A stretch of DNA of 64,000 nucleotides from Poronia punctata (taxonomy: Eukaryota; Ascomycota; Sordariomycetes; Xylariales; Xylariaceae): assembly GCA_022579005.1 (NCBI GenBank), contig MU401460.1:1-64000 (forward strand). Direction: 5' to 3'. The notes below the pieces were generated by a model that saw only the letters and a list, made by a program, of their open reading frames with translations, did not search any database and was not told the DNA's origin. Positions 37,801 through 51,300 of the stretch are shown piece after piece. Every line of letters starts with the position of its first letter. Position 1 is the stretch's first letter. Position numbers and translations under genes: made by a program.

Positions 37801-38292
37801 TGGGAAATTTATGAAGACAGCAAACGAGCAACTGATGAATCCGGGGCTGACAAGGGCAGCAACAACCAAGGTGTGTTGTTCGACGTTGATGCTATGCGTG
37901 AGGAGCTAGCCAAGGGCGAAGAGCTACAGGTCAGAGAACTAGCATCCACGTTGCCGCCGATGAAACTCGACCTGTCACCTACCTCGTCTAACGCGCGAGA
38001 CAACCAACGCGAGACCAAGAGTGTGGATGGCACGCCGACATTGCGATCAGGAAAATTCGCTGCATACTCGTTCCAAGACGAGCCAGAAGAGATCCAGATG
38101 AGTTTCGACTCAAGCTTCGACGATCCGAAGCCATCGACCCCTGTCAAGAAAGACGAAGCGAACACGACCGGAGTCACACGTCCGGAAATGAGGTCTTCTC
38201 ACACGACACCAAACGTACCTATTAATGACCCATGGGCAGACGATGATGACGATTTTGGCAAGGAAAAGGAGATCTCAATGACCTTTGCATAG
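34890..38292 (+). CDS. DUF726/TMCO4-family alpha/beta hydrolase, Mil1-like, 2 exons, 1114 aa
   Basis: Exons are 34890-36995 and 37054-38292, joined in phase by a 58-bp intron with GTGAGT donor and TTAACTATATTAG acceptor region. The first 220 residues are disordered. A conserved helical region follows (about 290-390), then a Gly/Ala-rich hydrophobic stretch (about 557-635, from MMMGLATVGGG on) that would form two or more membrane segments. After the intron comes the hydrolase core with the nucleophile elbow GYSLGS (Ser775) and VYLFGAPVV. The C-terminal 200 residues are charged and disordered. This is the architecture of DUF726 proteins: human TMCO4 and yeast Mil1 (YFL034W), the latter reported to bind an AP-1 mu subunit. 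Enzymatic substrate is unknown. The start is the first ATG in frame; an upstream exon cannot be excluded. Confidence 0.88.
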
Positions 38293-38911
38293 CATCTTCC
38301 TTCTTTCCTCGGACACGACAAACGTGATGGCGTCTATATGGGAAAGATGGCATGACGAGAAATCATGTAATGGGCAGGGGCACAAGGGTATGGTGACCTT
38401 TTGGGGTATGTAATGACGATGTGCTCGGAGGCGCTGGCAACGGTGAAGATGGCTGCGCTGCGGGAAGCTAAGTCGTTTGTTGAAGTAATGGTACAAAGAC
38501 ACAATCAAATACAACAGTCTACAGTATACCATAATAAGTGACGATGCCTCGGGAAACACATCCACGCTGTCAAGATGTTCATCATAGGAGACGTTCAAGG
38601 ACAAAGATACCACTATGATACTTGGACACGTCCTCGTAGATTTGACATATTGTAGATTAAATATCATCTTAAACAGACTCGACAAGTTTGTAAAAGGACA
38701 TGATGGCAACTCTTCACGAAGACAAGGTCCAGTCCACATTGGCAGTTGAATTCCCAGTCTCCAACAGCACAGAAGACGTTAAGGGAAAACAGACGGCTTC
38801 TGTATTCAAGGTGAGCTCATAGGAATAGTCACCGATTCTACGTGTAGTATGGTCTATCTGGAGCAAGCAAGCAAGCAAGCAACATACCATGACTAATGCT
38901 GTTGTCATTGT

Positions 38912-38913
<2 letters not shown>

Positions 38914-39008
<95 letters not shown>

Positions 39009-39009
39009 G
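38914..39009 (+). repeat. (TTG)32 microsatellite
   Basis: There are 32 uninterrupted TTG units (96 bp), preceded by imperfect TTG/TCATTG units. On the minus strand these are CAA units. It lies about 620 bp beyond the DUF726 stop codon and is not part of a modelled coding region. Perfect arrays of this length are usually highly polymorphic. Confidence 0.97.
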
Positions 39010-39734
39010 AAGTCGTCGACTTTTTTCCCCAGAGAACCCTGATTTATTAATTACCGTTAGAACAAGAATTTTAAGAGCAGAGCAGAAATAGATCCCTTTA
39101 CGAGGTCAAGGGTTGTCCGGCTTCGGATTAGATATCACGGTTAGGAGTTGTTTAACATGTATTCTAGACTACCTACATACTCGTGGGTGTTTTTACCTAC
39201 AAGTAAACTAGGTAGGTTCGTTTTATATATGCTGGTGTCAGCACACAAATTCATCAGCATGGATAAATTACCCTTTTATGATAGGTGTGTAAGGTACATT
39301 AGGTGGCATGGAGATGTTTCTTGAAAGTTGAGAGATCCTCGGAAGTCACCGTGTCTCCTTACCTATGCTAATAACCTACAACAAGGTACGAGTACGACAC
39401 AGCAATACTATGGGAAGAAAATATATTAAAATATTGGTGTTTTAGAGTTGATCACGTCTATACATGTAGAACACGTACACAAATGTGTAAATACCAATAT
39501 GTAAATACCTAATAAGGTAAGTAGGTAAGGAAGTACTTTACCCTACGAGTAGGTAGATGATTACTACCTAAAAGAAGAGAATCCCTCCCGGACAAAATGT
39601 GTCTGTCCAGTTTAATTAGGTAATCCGGGTAACATTTAACCGATAAAGGTGCACATCAGTATACGTTCTTGCAAATGTTTGTAGATTATGATGTTTATCA
39701 ACTGTCTAGTGCATGCCTAACCTAACTTAACCTA

Positions 39735-39762
39735 ACTTTACCTTACTTTACTTTACCTTACT
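39735..39762 (+). repeat. 28-bp direct repeat, left copy
   Basis: This run of ACTTTACC/ACTTTACTTT units is identical over 28 bp to 53451-53478 in the same orientation. The two copies stand immediately outside the 13.7-kb AT-rich block. The sequence is low in complexity, and similar units occur in reverse orientation near 20463-20500, so chance or a genome-wide low-complexity family is possible. Confidence 0.85.
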
Positions 39763-40738
39763 AACCTTTTCTCTTTTACCTTTTTTACTTTTTAAAAAAG
39801 GCTTACTATTTCCTTAGTTAGGAAGTATTTTAACTTTTTCTTAGCTTTATAGCTTTTAGATTTTAAGCTTTTGCTTTTTTAAGCTTTTAATTTTTTTTTG
39901 CTTTAAGCTTTTATTATAGCAATATATAAAATAATAAAATACTAAAATGTTTTAAACTTAGTAAGAGGCAATTAGCATTTTACACTTTTATAAACAAAAA
40001 ACCTTTATTTTAAAAGCTTTTACTTAGTTTTTATTATATTTAAAAATTGTAATAAAAACTTTTTTGCTTATAAAAAAGTAATTTTTACTATTATAATAGT
40101 AGTTAATATAGCACTTTTAAACTTTAAGTTTTATATTTTAGCATACTTATGCTAAGCTACTAAAGTTATAAATGCTATTTTTTACGTTTTTTTAAATTTA
40201 GCTTTAAAAAGTACAAAATTTATATTTTAAGCTAAACGCTTTGCTTTTTTAAACGTTAAAATAGTATTAGTAAATAAAAAAGTAAATATTTTGCTTTTAA
40301 ATAAAAGCTTTAAAATAAAGTAAGCAAATATTTATATAGCAATAATTATAAATTTTTTTAAAAATGCTTTTATAAGCTTTTGCTTAACTTTTTTTATTTA
40401 AACAAGCTAATTTAATAATAATAATAATAATAGCGCGCTAAAAAAGCAAAGTAGCTATAGCTTTTATAATAAAAGCTGTTTTTAATTAAAGTTTTGCTTT
40501 AAGTTTAAAACTTACTTTTGCTTTAAGTTAAAATGTAGCTTTAATATTAACTACTTAATAAGCAGCAATATAAAAAACTTTAACTAGTTTATAATAACTA
40601 ATAAATAAAATAAAAAATAAGCTTATATAAGCTAAAGCTTTAAAATTTTACTTTAACTAGTAAAAAGCTTTTTTTAAAAAGATTTTAGCTTTGCTAACTT
40701 TTAAATAATATTAACTAATATGCTTATAGCTTTATTAG

Positions 40739-41149
40739 TGTTGGAATATTAGTAATAACACTATAGCCGAGAACGCGGCTTAGGCCGCTAAGGCTGCAGG
40801 AGTTAGGCTAACCTGACTAAGTGGACAGGGCACTTATTAGCTATATAGTAGCTAACTTATAGCTTAGATACTAGCAAAGTTTTCTTGGCCTTTTTAATTT
40901 TGATTAAATTAGTTAGCTTTGTACAAAGACGATATAAAAGGGAATTGTGCCTTAGCTGCAATTTTTAACTAAAAACTTAAACAATTATGCAAAACTAATT
41001 TAGAAAATAAAATTTATTGTTATTTATTTTGTATATTGTTTATTGCTTTATTTTTTTTATTTTATAAAAGAATAGAGTCTTTAGCTACGTACATTTATTG
41101 TACGTATAAAGAACGAAGTACTTTTTATTTTTTAGTAAAGAAACTAATA
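40739..41149 (+). repeat. 5' LTR of copia element
   Basis: This 411-bp LTR begins TGTTGG and ends with AACTAATA, the RIP-altered form of the CCAACA end kept by the 3' LTR. It aligns without gaps to 47962-48372. All mismatches I compared are transitions (C/T or G/A). The first half of this copy is the less mutated one. A GATATAAAAGG sequence at about 40930-40940 could be the TATA region of the LTR promoter. Confidence 0.93.
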
Positions 41150-44100
41150 CTAATTAGTTGTTATTTTTAACAATATACGTTGTTATTTATTAATAATAAA
41201 TTAGCAAGGCACTTTAATAAACAAGATTTTTTAAAATATTATTATATAAAGTAATACTGCTTTGTAAGACGCTTTATATAAAGAGATTTTTTTTAAATCT
41301 TGCAATATTACTTTAAGCTTTGCCCTTTTAAGCAAAGAACGTATAGCTTATATAAGCTTGCAAGTAAGTATTTTTATACCTTTTGTTTTTTTTTATTATA
41401 TAAACTGCTATAATAGCTAAAAATAAAAGCTAGTTTTTAAACGCTTAAAAAGACTATATTGCCGGGAATATTATTAGTAGTACTTAAAGTCTTTATGCTT
41501 TTATGTATAAAAATATTTTTGTAAGTTTAAACGTTAATATTAAGGTTTAAAAAAACTACGTTAACTTTAATTACTTTAATACAAAATTTTAGCTTAACTA
41601 GCTATTTAATAAAAAAATAGTTATAATGTACGTAGCTAGATGCTTATATAACTACGTACAAAATAGCAAACTTTTTGTAAATAGCTTTGCGTATAATTAT
41701 TAAGCAGACTTTAAAGGCTAGGACTAGAATATTTTTAAAATAGTTAAAAATAGTTTTTAAAAAAAGCTTTAGAATTAGGTTTAAAAAAAAGTTTTTATGT
41801 TTACTTTTAAAAAAAACTTGTATATAGGGAAATTAAAGGAATTTTTATAGTTTGCAGCCACTGTACGATTTATAACAGTATTCCTAGTCGTACTACTGTA
41901 CTTACTTATTTTATAACTGTTAACCTTTATTTAACCTATACCTAAACTTGCACTTGTTCTTATACTTATACTTGCACTTGCACCTATACCTATATTTGCA
42001 GCAAAGCTTATATTTGCAACTATACTAGCACCTATGCTTGCAATTGCATAAGTAGCTTGTTTTTGTGCAAAGATATTTACTTTGTTATACTACTAACAGC
42101 TAAACCTTTTATATTAAATATAACTTTAAAAGGTACGTTTTTTTATTAAAAGACAAGATTAACTTTTAGTACTTAGTATAATAAATTTGTTAAATAACGC
42201 TAGACCTTATTAATAGCAATAGCCTTATAAATAAGAGTATAGTAATAGCTAATACTTATTAGCAACCTTTTTTTAAAAGGACATATACTTTTAAAAATAC
42301 GGTATAAAAGACTTTTATATAGGAACATTTTAAATACTAACGCTAGCACTGTACAAAGGTGCTATTAACCTGCTTTTATTTAAGCTAGTTTATTTAGACT
42401 AAGTTAAGCTAGAGCTTTTTATAGCATTTAATAAAATATAGCAAAAAAACTAAAACTATATAAAACAACTATATAATATTTTATTTAATAAGATATGTAT
42501 TTTTATAACTATGTATAAAAAACTTAGTTTTTGTTTAACGTAGTACTATGCTATTTTTTTAATAATCCTTTAAGATTATATAAAGCAGTACTATATTAAT
42601 TATATTAAACTAATAAAAAGATAGGATAAAATGTATAATGTACTTAACATATATTTTAATACTTATGTTAATTATAATTAGTATTAGACTAATTAGACTA
42701 TAATAACCTTTATATAAATTAAAAACAAAAACCTAAAAAAGTTTAACTTAAAAGCGCTTAAATTATTATTTAATAAACTTTAACTTATATAATAAGTATT
42801 AAGACTAAGGTTTAATAATAAGATTTTTTTATATATAACTATTATATAAGCATATACTAAAGTTGTTAAGCTTAAGCTAGCGCTTATTGCTTAAAAAGCA
42901 ATAAGCAAAGCTTTAATATTTAACTTATAGGCAGTAATATAAGTTGTTACTAATAAATAAATAACCTAGTACTTAATATATAAAGAACTGGCTAATGTTA
43001 ACTATATTAACTAAAGGTATAATTATAATTAAGCCTAAAAGTTATTTAAATAATATATAAAAAAATACTTAAAAAAAAGTAAATTTACTTTTTTTAAACC
43101 TACTCTTTATATATCTACCTTTTAAGCAGTATAGTTTAAGTAGTATGCTATATAACGATGCTTTATATACAAAAGGCTAGACTGCAAGTTATATAACTAT
43201 TTAAAGGAAAAAAAGAACAAGGCTTATGCTTTATATATTATAGCATATAAAGATTATAATCTTTTTATTGCTAACAACATTAACGCGTATATTTAAAAGT
43301 ATAAAAAAACAAAAGTTAAAGAATTATTAGATAATAATAACAATATAGCTAATAATTTTAACTTAAAAAAAGGCAACTAGGCTGTTTAATTTTTAATAAA
43401 AGCTGCTTACTTTTATTGTACTATAAAAAAAAATATTTACTAGCTTGCAGCAAAACTTATAAGCTTAGTAAATTTATTTTTTTTTAAAAATTAGTATACT
43501 TATAAGTACTAAAGTATTTTATAAAATACTAAAGCAGCTAAAGTATTAACTATTAAATACTTGCAAGCTAAAGCCTTTATATAAAAATACTTAGAGACTA
43601 AAATTAACTAGACTTTAAGTAGTATAATAATATGCTTTAAAAAAGTAATAAAAAAAAAATCTATTAAGTTTATAAAAATCTAGACCTTTATTAGCAAGGT
43701 AACATTTTATATTTTAAAAACACTTACCCCTTTTTTGCTTTTATTATATAATGTAAACAAGCTTAAGGCCTACTTTAATAACGTTAAAAACAAGATTATA
43801 TAATATAATAAAGTTAAAATTTCTATTATTTAGAAATAGGGCTATTTATTTTTTTATGTTTTAATTGCTAAAGCGGTTATATATTTTATAAAGCTAAAGC
43901 TATGCTAACTTTATTAACGTTTTAAACACTTTTGTATAAAAAAGCTATATAACTTGCTTAAGTTAGCAAGCTATAGTAATATTAGTATAAAGGCTTTAAA
44001 GGAGATTTAAAAGGTTTGTTACTAATGCTAAACTTATAATTTAGCTTTATAAAGGTTTAAGTTTGCACTTTGTAATAATTTTAACTTTAATTATAAAGTT

Positions 44101-47100
44101 ATTATTAACGTTGTATATTTAAACAATAAGCTAGTGCTATATGTAATTAATAATAGTATATTATTTTAAGCTGCTAGATTTTTAAAGTTACTATTTGTGC
44201 ATAATATATAAAATGTACTTTGTTAATATTAAATAAACGTATACTAAGGGCTTTTTAACTACGTTGTTTATAATTTTAGTATAAACTTTATATTTAAAAA
44301 GTTTTATAATAACGCTTAGCTTGCTAAAGTATTATACGTTGTAAAACTAGTAAAAGCATATTAGGCAGTTAAAAAAATTAAAAGAGCATATAGCTTTTTG
44401 TATAAAGCTTTTAATATTTTATATAAGAAGCTATAAAGTAGTATAAAGAAAAAAGATATTTTTTAAATAGTAGTTAAAGCGTTAAACAATATCGCTAGAC
44501 TTAATAGACTAGTACTAACGCTGCTTGTTTTTAGTGCGTATTTAAAAGTTAATACTGACTTTCTTTTATTTTTTAATATTATATAAAGAGCTAAAGTAGT
44601 TAAAAAAGCTATAAAAAAGCTTTAAACAATTAAGGCAAAAAAGAATATCTTTTAAGCTTTAAATACTTGTAATAGCTTTATAATATATAATATACTATTA
44701 CTTTTGTTAAAGAGCAAGGTAATAGTTTAAAAAAAGAATAAAGAATAAACTAGACTGTATAAAATCGCATTAATTAATAACTAAAATATTATTGTTAATA
44801 TAGTTAATAAACTAACGCGATTTTAATACACCTAAGTTAAGCTGTACTATAAGGAATAGGTTAATATAGATTTTGTAGATTTTAAAATTAGCTAACTTGT
44901 AATAAAGACTTAGTAATAATGCTAAGGTAAACTAAAAAAAGATGTTTTATATAAAGTTTATTTAATAGCTAAAAAGAAAATAAACTACGACTTTATAGTA
45001 CGACTATAAAAAGATAGCATAATTATTACCTTAAGACTTTTATTTTAAAAGTTTAATAAGGTAAAGATTAAAAATCTAGCTGCTAAAAGCGTGTTTATAC
45101 TTATAAAGTATAATAAAGCAATTTATAGCAACACTTAGATTTTTAACATATGCTTAGTATAAGAAGTTAAAAGCAAAATAATAATGCTATATAAAAAATC
45201 TAAGCTTGTTATTTAAAAGCATAGTAATTAAAAGAAGCAAAAGCTGTTTACCTAATTGCTAACTATTTAAAAAATAAGCTAATAGCTTATTTTTGTACTA
45301 GGTTTATTTTTAGTTAAAGAGTATAATATATAAAGTAAACTTTATAATATTTTATAAGTATATATATAGTTAAAAAATAAGTTAACTTGTACAATATATA
45401 CTAAATTACTTAAAAAGTTAAAAGACGTATACTTTTTTAGCACTTTTTTGTATATTATATAACTTTTATATAGCCTAGCAAAATCTAAGCTATACTAGTT
45501 TAAAATATACTATAGTTATTATTGTATAAAGCTAAAAATAAAAGTTTTAACGTATAATTTATGCTTTTTATATATAGATGCAAAACTAAAGTAATTTAGT
45601 ATTATTAGACTTTAAACTAATAATATATTTAGTATAGTATTAAAGAAATTTTTAGAAAAAAAGAAAAAAAAGCTGTTTTTTTAAGTAAAAAATAAGATAA
45701 TTTTATTGTGCAATTAACCTATTAAATTTAATAAAGCAAGGATTAAAATTAAAGGTAACAACTTTATACTTTAATAAAAAAGATAAGCTTAAAACTTTTA
45801 GCTAGTTAATAAAAAAGCACCGGATGCTATATAGCAATATGTTGTATAACAAGCTTAAAAAGCATATATTATATTTATATGTTAACTAAAAGCATTGTAT
45901 AACTTATTTGCTGCTATATAAGTTATTTAACTAATAAAAGATAATATTAAGGCACTAAACGCGCAGCTATAATAGTAAATTAAAAATAAAAATTAAGGTT
46001 TATAATATGTCTTTTTTAACTTTTATAGTATAAAGCTGTTTATTTTTACTAATAGCTTTTTTGCAAATAATAAAAACCTAAGTTTTTAACTTAAATTTAT
46101 TATTATTTTTAGTATAAAGTATTAAATAAAGAATAGCTTTACTATTTATAGCAATATTATATACTAAAGCTTTTTTAAGTGTAAGAAAGTTACTTAAAGC
46201 ATACTAGCTAGCAAGCTATATAAAATAGTAAAAGGTGTTAATTATACTATTATACTTAGTACAACGCTATAAAAGATTACTAATGCATTAGAATTGCTGC
46301 AAATTTTAATAATTATTTGTATAGATTTTTATTTGCTATATAAATATTTTGTTAAGCTTAGTACAATATAAAAAAAGCAGCTTATAATTAATATTATAGC
46401 TTTTAAAAAAGCATATAAAATAAGAGACATTATAAAGATTTATTAAGTTAATAGTAAGGATAACTTTATAAATGCTTATATAAAAAAAAATCCTAATATA
46501 GCTTTAAAATAGTTAATTATTACTAATAAGCTTATAATACGTATTAAAGCTTATATTAACTATATAAAAATATTATAATAATAAGTATAATTATAAATAT
46601 ATATATAAGTTATTAAATTAGTAAAGAAAATATGTTAATTTATTATATAACTATAATTTACTAAGATGTTACTTATTTTGCTTAACCTACTTTTTTTTGT
46701 TTAACTTAATAGCAATTGCTAACTTTTGCAATTTATTTTTTTTAATAGCAAGGACATTATTTTTTTTTTTATTTTCTTTATTTTTTTTATTGTTATTATT
46801 ATTGTTATTATTAGCAATAGCAAGGTTAATAAAGTGCGTATAGTAACGTTTATAAAACTAGTAAACATATAAAGCGCAAGCACTATTTTAGTATTTAGCA
46901 AAAAATTAACAATTGCAAAAGGGCAAAGGTAAACTTTATGTAAAGTTATACTTATTAATATAAAAAAAAGCAGTAAGCTAATTGTAAAATTAGACTAGTA
47001 ACGCGTAAAAGTATTTTTTTTAGTAAATAAGTTTAGTAAAAAATTATTAAATAGTAGCGTTAAAAAAAGAAATACTAATAAAAAGATTAATATTTTAACT

Positions 47101-47961
47101 AAAACGCGCAAGAATGCGTTTTTTATTATTTTGTAAATAAAAAATTAGCATAGTATAAAGTATATAAAATAAAAAATTATAAATATTAATTAAAAAGTAA
47201 TAAAAAAAGAAAGCAATAGTAGCTATTAAAAAAGCAATGCAAATTTAAAAAAAGCTATTAGGCTAGATTATACGGCGTATAATACTAAAAGGTAATAAGC
47301 TACTAAGACTGCTACTAAGACTGCTAAAAACAATAAAAGACATTATAGTATAAAGAAAAAAAAGAGCGTAGGATAGACTTAATTAATTTTTAGCAGCAGT
47401 ATAAAAAAAAACTTTAAATTTTTTATTATATAAAAAAAGAAAAAGTAGTAAAAAAAAGAAAGGAAAATAGAATAAGTAGCAAAAAGTAAAAGGTTTTTAT
47501 ATATTAACGGCTAATTATATAAAATTAGCGTTTATAACTAACGATAGTAGTTATAAAGGTTGCATTTTTTTTACTTTTTTAATAACGTATAATAGCTACT
47601 TTTATTAGCTATATTTACTAATTTTAATTATATTTTTTAATTATAATCTTACTATGTACAAAGAATTACTTAATAGCTACTAGACAATTACCTTTTTACT
47701 TATATTAATACTAGCAACATTATATATATACTTATAATTACTACAATAAACTTAAAACTAGATTTATATCTTAGTACAAAAAAAGGTTATAACTTAAGAA
47801 TAAGAAGGGAAGTATAAAAGTATAGATATTTATTTAATTTTATTTTAATTTTTTAAAAGTTATTTTTAATAGACTAACCTTTTTATATAAAAACAAAAAA
47901 AACATATTTATTTTATATATATAGAAAACGAACGTCTTTGCATAAAAAGAAAAACTCTTAG

Positions 47962-48372
47962 TATTAAAATATTAGTAATAATACTATAGCTAAAAACGCG
48001 GCTTAGGCTACTAAGGCTGCAGGAGTTAAGCTAACCTAACTAAGTAGATAAGGTACTTATTAGCTATATAGTAGCTAACTTATAGCTTAAATACTAGCAG
48101 AGTTTTTTTAGCCTTTTTAATTTTAATTAAATTAGTTAGCTTTGTATAAAGACGATATAAAAAGGAATTGTGCTTTAGCTGCAATTCCTAACTAAGAACT
48201 TAGACAATTATATAGAATTAATTTAAAAAATAGAATTTATTATTATTTGTTTTATATATTGTTTATTGCTTTATCTTTTTTATTTTATAAAGGAACAGAG
48301 TTTTTAGCTACGTATATTTATTGTACGTATAAAGAACGGAGTACTCCCTGTTCCTTAGTAAAGGAACCAACA
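47962..48372 (+). repeat. 3' LTR of copia element
   Basis: It has the same length as the 5' LTR (411 bp). Its first bases TATTAAAATA are the RIP-altered form of TGTTGGAATA, and it ends in CCAACA, complementary to the TGTTGG of the 5' LTR. Its second half is less mutated than that of the 5' copy. ATTAG follows directly as the target-site duplication. A purine-rich run just upstream (about 47945-47955) may be the polypurine tract. Confidence 0.93.
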
Positions 48373-51300
48373 ATTAGCTTATTTTTTAATAGCTTTTTTT
48401 ATTGCTACTAAATAGTTAATTTAATATAAAAATAATAATATTGCTTACAAGCTGCTATAGTATAAAAACTAACTAATAAACTTTAAAGCAATTTTTTAAA
48501 AAAATAAAAAATAAGCTACTTACGTTATTTTAAATATTTTAAATTTTAATATATTAGCAAGCTATATTATTATTAACTTGCTTATAAAAAAAATTACTAC
48601 TAAAATAGGCTAATAACTTAATTAAGTAATATAAAGTAAATATAACTTTAATATATAAGTTATTTTATTTTTTAAAGCTACTAAACAAAATTTTACTTTT
48701 TTTAAATTTAAACTTTTTAAGCTATTAAAGCGTACTTTTATTATAGTATAATATACTAAATATTAAAAGTTTTATAACTTTAAAAAATATTATAAAAAAT
48801 AATTATATTTAACTTATAATAAAAGCTATACTATTAATACTTATATAAGCTTAAAGTACTATATAAATTGCTATAGCTTATATTTAGCTATTACTTTTTT
48901 TTGCTTTATTTAACTTATTATTAAAAGTAATAAAATTATTTACTTTATTAAAAACTAATTTAACTTACTAAAAAAAATAAAAAAAAAACATATAAGCAAA
49001 TATAATTAAATAGCAGCAGCAAAAAAAGACTTAATAAAAATAATATAAACCTAGTTAAGCTAAAACCTTTTTTTTAGCTTTTTTAATAACTTAACTTACT
49101 ATAAACACTTTTTATGCTTATAATTTAATATACGCTAATAATATTAATACTTTTTTTTAAGCTATTTTTATAACTACTACTAATACTAGTATTTTTATAA
49201 CGTGCTATACTTTTTTTTATAAAAAACTTAAAAGTATAAAATTAAAAAAAAGCGTATAGCGCTTTAAAATAATAAAAATAGCTATTTTAATTAGCTTTTT
49301 AGCTAGTTTTAAAAATTGCAAGTTTTTATTTAACTTAACTTTTAATAGTAGCTTTATAGCTTATTACTAACATTATAATATAAGCTTAATATATATATAA
49401 AGCACGCAATATTTTTTTTTTTTGCTTATTTTAAATATAAAAAAAGCGCTAGATTTTTTTAATAGTAATTATAAATATAATACTATATAATAATTTATAC
49501 TTACTTTTTTTTATGCTATTAAAAAAGCTAAAAATAATAGCTATTAAAAATAAAATGTTTTTATAATTATATAAGCTAATATATAATACTTTTTTTTTAT
49601 ATATAATATACTTTTTGCTATAGCTAGCAATATATAAGCAAATATTATACTTATTTAAAAACTTTAAGCTTTTATAAAAAACTAAAAAAAAAGCTATAAA
49701 AAGTACTTAAATTATAAATGTTTTATTTTTACTAAAAACTAAAAAATATAGTTACTTAAAGTTATAATTTATATTTATAATAAATAGGCAAAAAATATTT
49801 ATACTTTATTAAAAATAAAATATAGCTATATATAGTGTTTTTAAATTAATAAGTTAATAGTATATAATATATACTGCCTTTTAAAATATAGTAGCAATAA
49901 TATTATAATTAATACTTTAAAAATTTTATTTTATTTTATAAATATATTAATTTATAAAAACTTTAATATTACTTACTAAAGCTAGGCTTTAAGCTGCTAA
50001 AGTACTTATTATAACCTTGTTATTAAAAATAAAATAGTAAAATTTATAATAAGCAATAGCTTTATTTAATATATAGTAAACGTTTTTATATATAAAGTAA
50101 GCAATACTTTTAACTTTATTATAAGCAATATGCTTAAAGTAGCTATATAAGTAAATAATAACTTATATACTAGCTTAAATTACTATATTATTAAAAAGGT
50201 TATATTTTTTAAACTTTTAGTTTTTTACTTAAAAAAATATAGTATTAAACTAAACTATTTTTTATTATAAAATAAAATAGTTTATAAAGTAATAAAAACT
50301 ATTTATATTTTAAAAAACTTAAATATAAATAAGCTTATTAAAATACTTTGCTAAAACTTAGTTAAAGCTTTTACTTTAGCTTTTAAAATAGCTTTAACTT
50401 TAAAAAGCTTAAAGTATAAAAAAACCTTTTAGTTTAACTTAAATATAGCAACAATAGTAAAATAAGTAGTTAAAAACTAAGCAAATAAGCTTTTTATAAA
50501 AAAAGCTAAGCTTAAAGCTTAAGTTACTATTAAAAAAAGCAAACATAACTATTAGTATAATAAAATTATAAGCGCTAATAATATTATAAAGCTTTTTAAA
50601 ATAGCAAACTAAAAAAAACTTTTTAATAAAATAAAAGCCTTTTTACTATGCTATAATAGCTAAGTTATAATAATTTTAAAAAAAAAATTAATTTTTTTAT
50701 TATATATATTTTAGCTATAAAAGCTATAAAAAATAACTTTTTAAATTTTTTTACTAATAAAAGCGCTTTACTAAAAAAGTATTAAATATAAATTAAAATT
50801 AACTTATATATTATAATATTTAAAGCTAAAGTAGCTTGCTATAGTATAGCTAATATAGCGCTAAAAAGTAATAAAATAAGCATAAAATTATTAAAGCAAG
50901 TTTAAATATATATTAAGCTTATAATTATAGTACTATATTAAGTATGCTTTTATACTAGCTACTATTTAGCTATTTTTTATAAAGCTAATATAGTTTTTTT
51001 TTTAAACTTAATAAAGACAACTATATACTAATTAAATTATAAAAACTTATTTTACTACTTTTATACGTAAGCAAAGGCTTAAAGCAACTTTTAATATAAA
51101 AACTAGCTATAGTAGCTATTAATAACTAAATAGTTAAATAATAATAGTTTAGCGCTTTATTTAACTAAATAGCTATAAATTTAATAATAGCTTTTATATA
51201 TAATATTAAAAATAATATTTTAATATATAAAAAAGTTTTTTTTATTTTAACTATAAACATTATAAGCGCTTTTAATACTATTTTTTAAAATAAACTTATA

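Larger units (their letters stand above)
38293..39762. other. Spacer with TTG microsatellite, ending at AT block
   Basis: This is about 1.5 kb downstream of the DUF726 gene. It holds the 3' UTR, short CAAG tandem units near 38864-38882, the long TTG microsatellite, and TAGGTA-type motifs. Its last bases are a CTTTACC/CTTACT-rich low-complexity run that marks the start of the AT block. No gene is supported. Confidence 0.5.
40739..48372 (+). mobile_element. RIP-inactivated Ty1/copia LTR retrotransposon
   Basis: The element is 7634 bp, bounded by two 411-bp LTRs and flanked by the 5-bp direct repeat ATTAG (40734-40738 and 48373-48377), a retroviral-type target-site duplication. The order of remnants on the plus strand identifies copia. 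A reverse-transcriptase region at about 45040-45900 can still be followed through stop codons in the style of fungal copia (for example EVKS then KSKLV). An RNase H region follows at about 46035-46590: a SFFANNK-like start, KCKKVT at 46177-46194, then LASKLY. RNase H after RT with no integrase behind it separates copia from gypsy. Most interrupting codons are TAA/TAG, which RIP makes from CAA, CAG or TGG. No open frame remains, so it cannot be autonomous. Gag and integrase should lie at about 41500-44800 but are too degraded to place. Confidence 0.92.

Noticed and set aside
38714..38914. Minus-strand frame starting at the TTG array
   Set aside because: It is open only because of the microsatellite edge and lacks any family feature.
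46719..46901. Minus-strand frame near the end of the copia element
   Set aside because: It is Ile/Lys/Leu low-complexity sequence typical of A/T-saturated DNA; the coding trace nearby is better on the plus strand.
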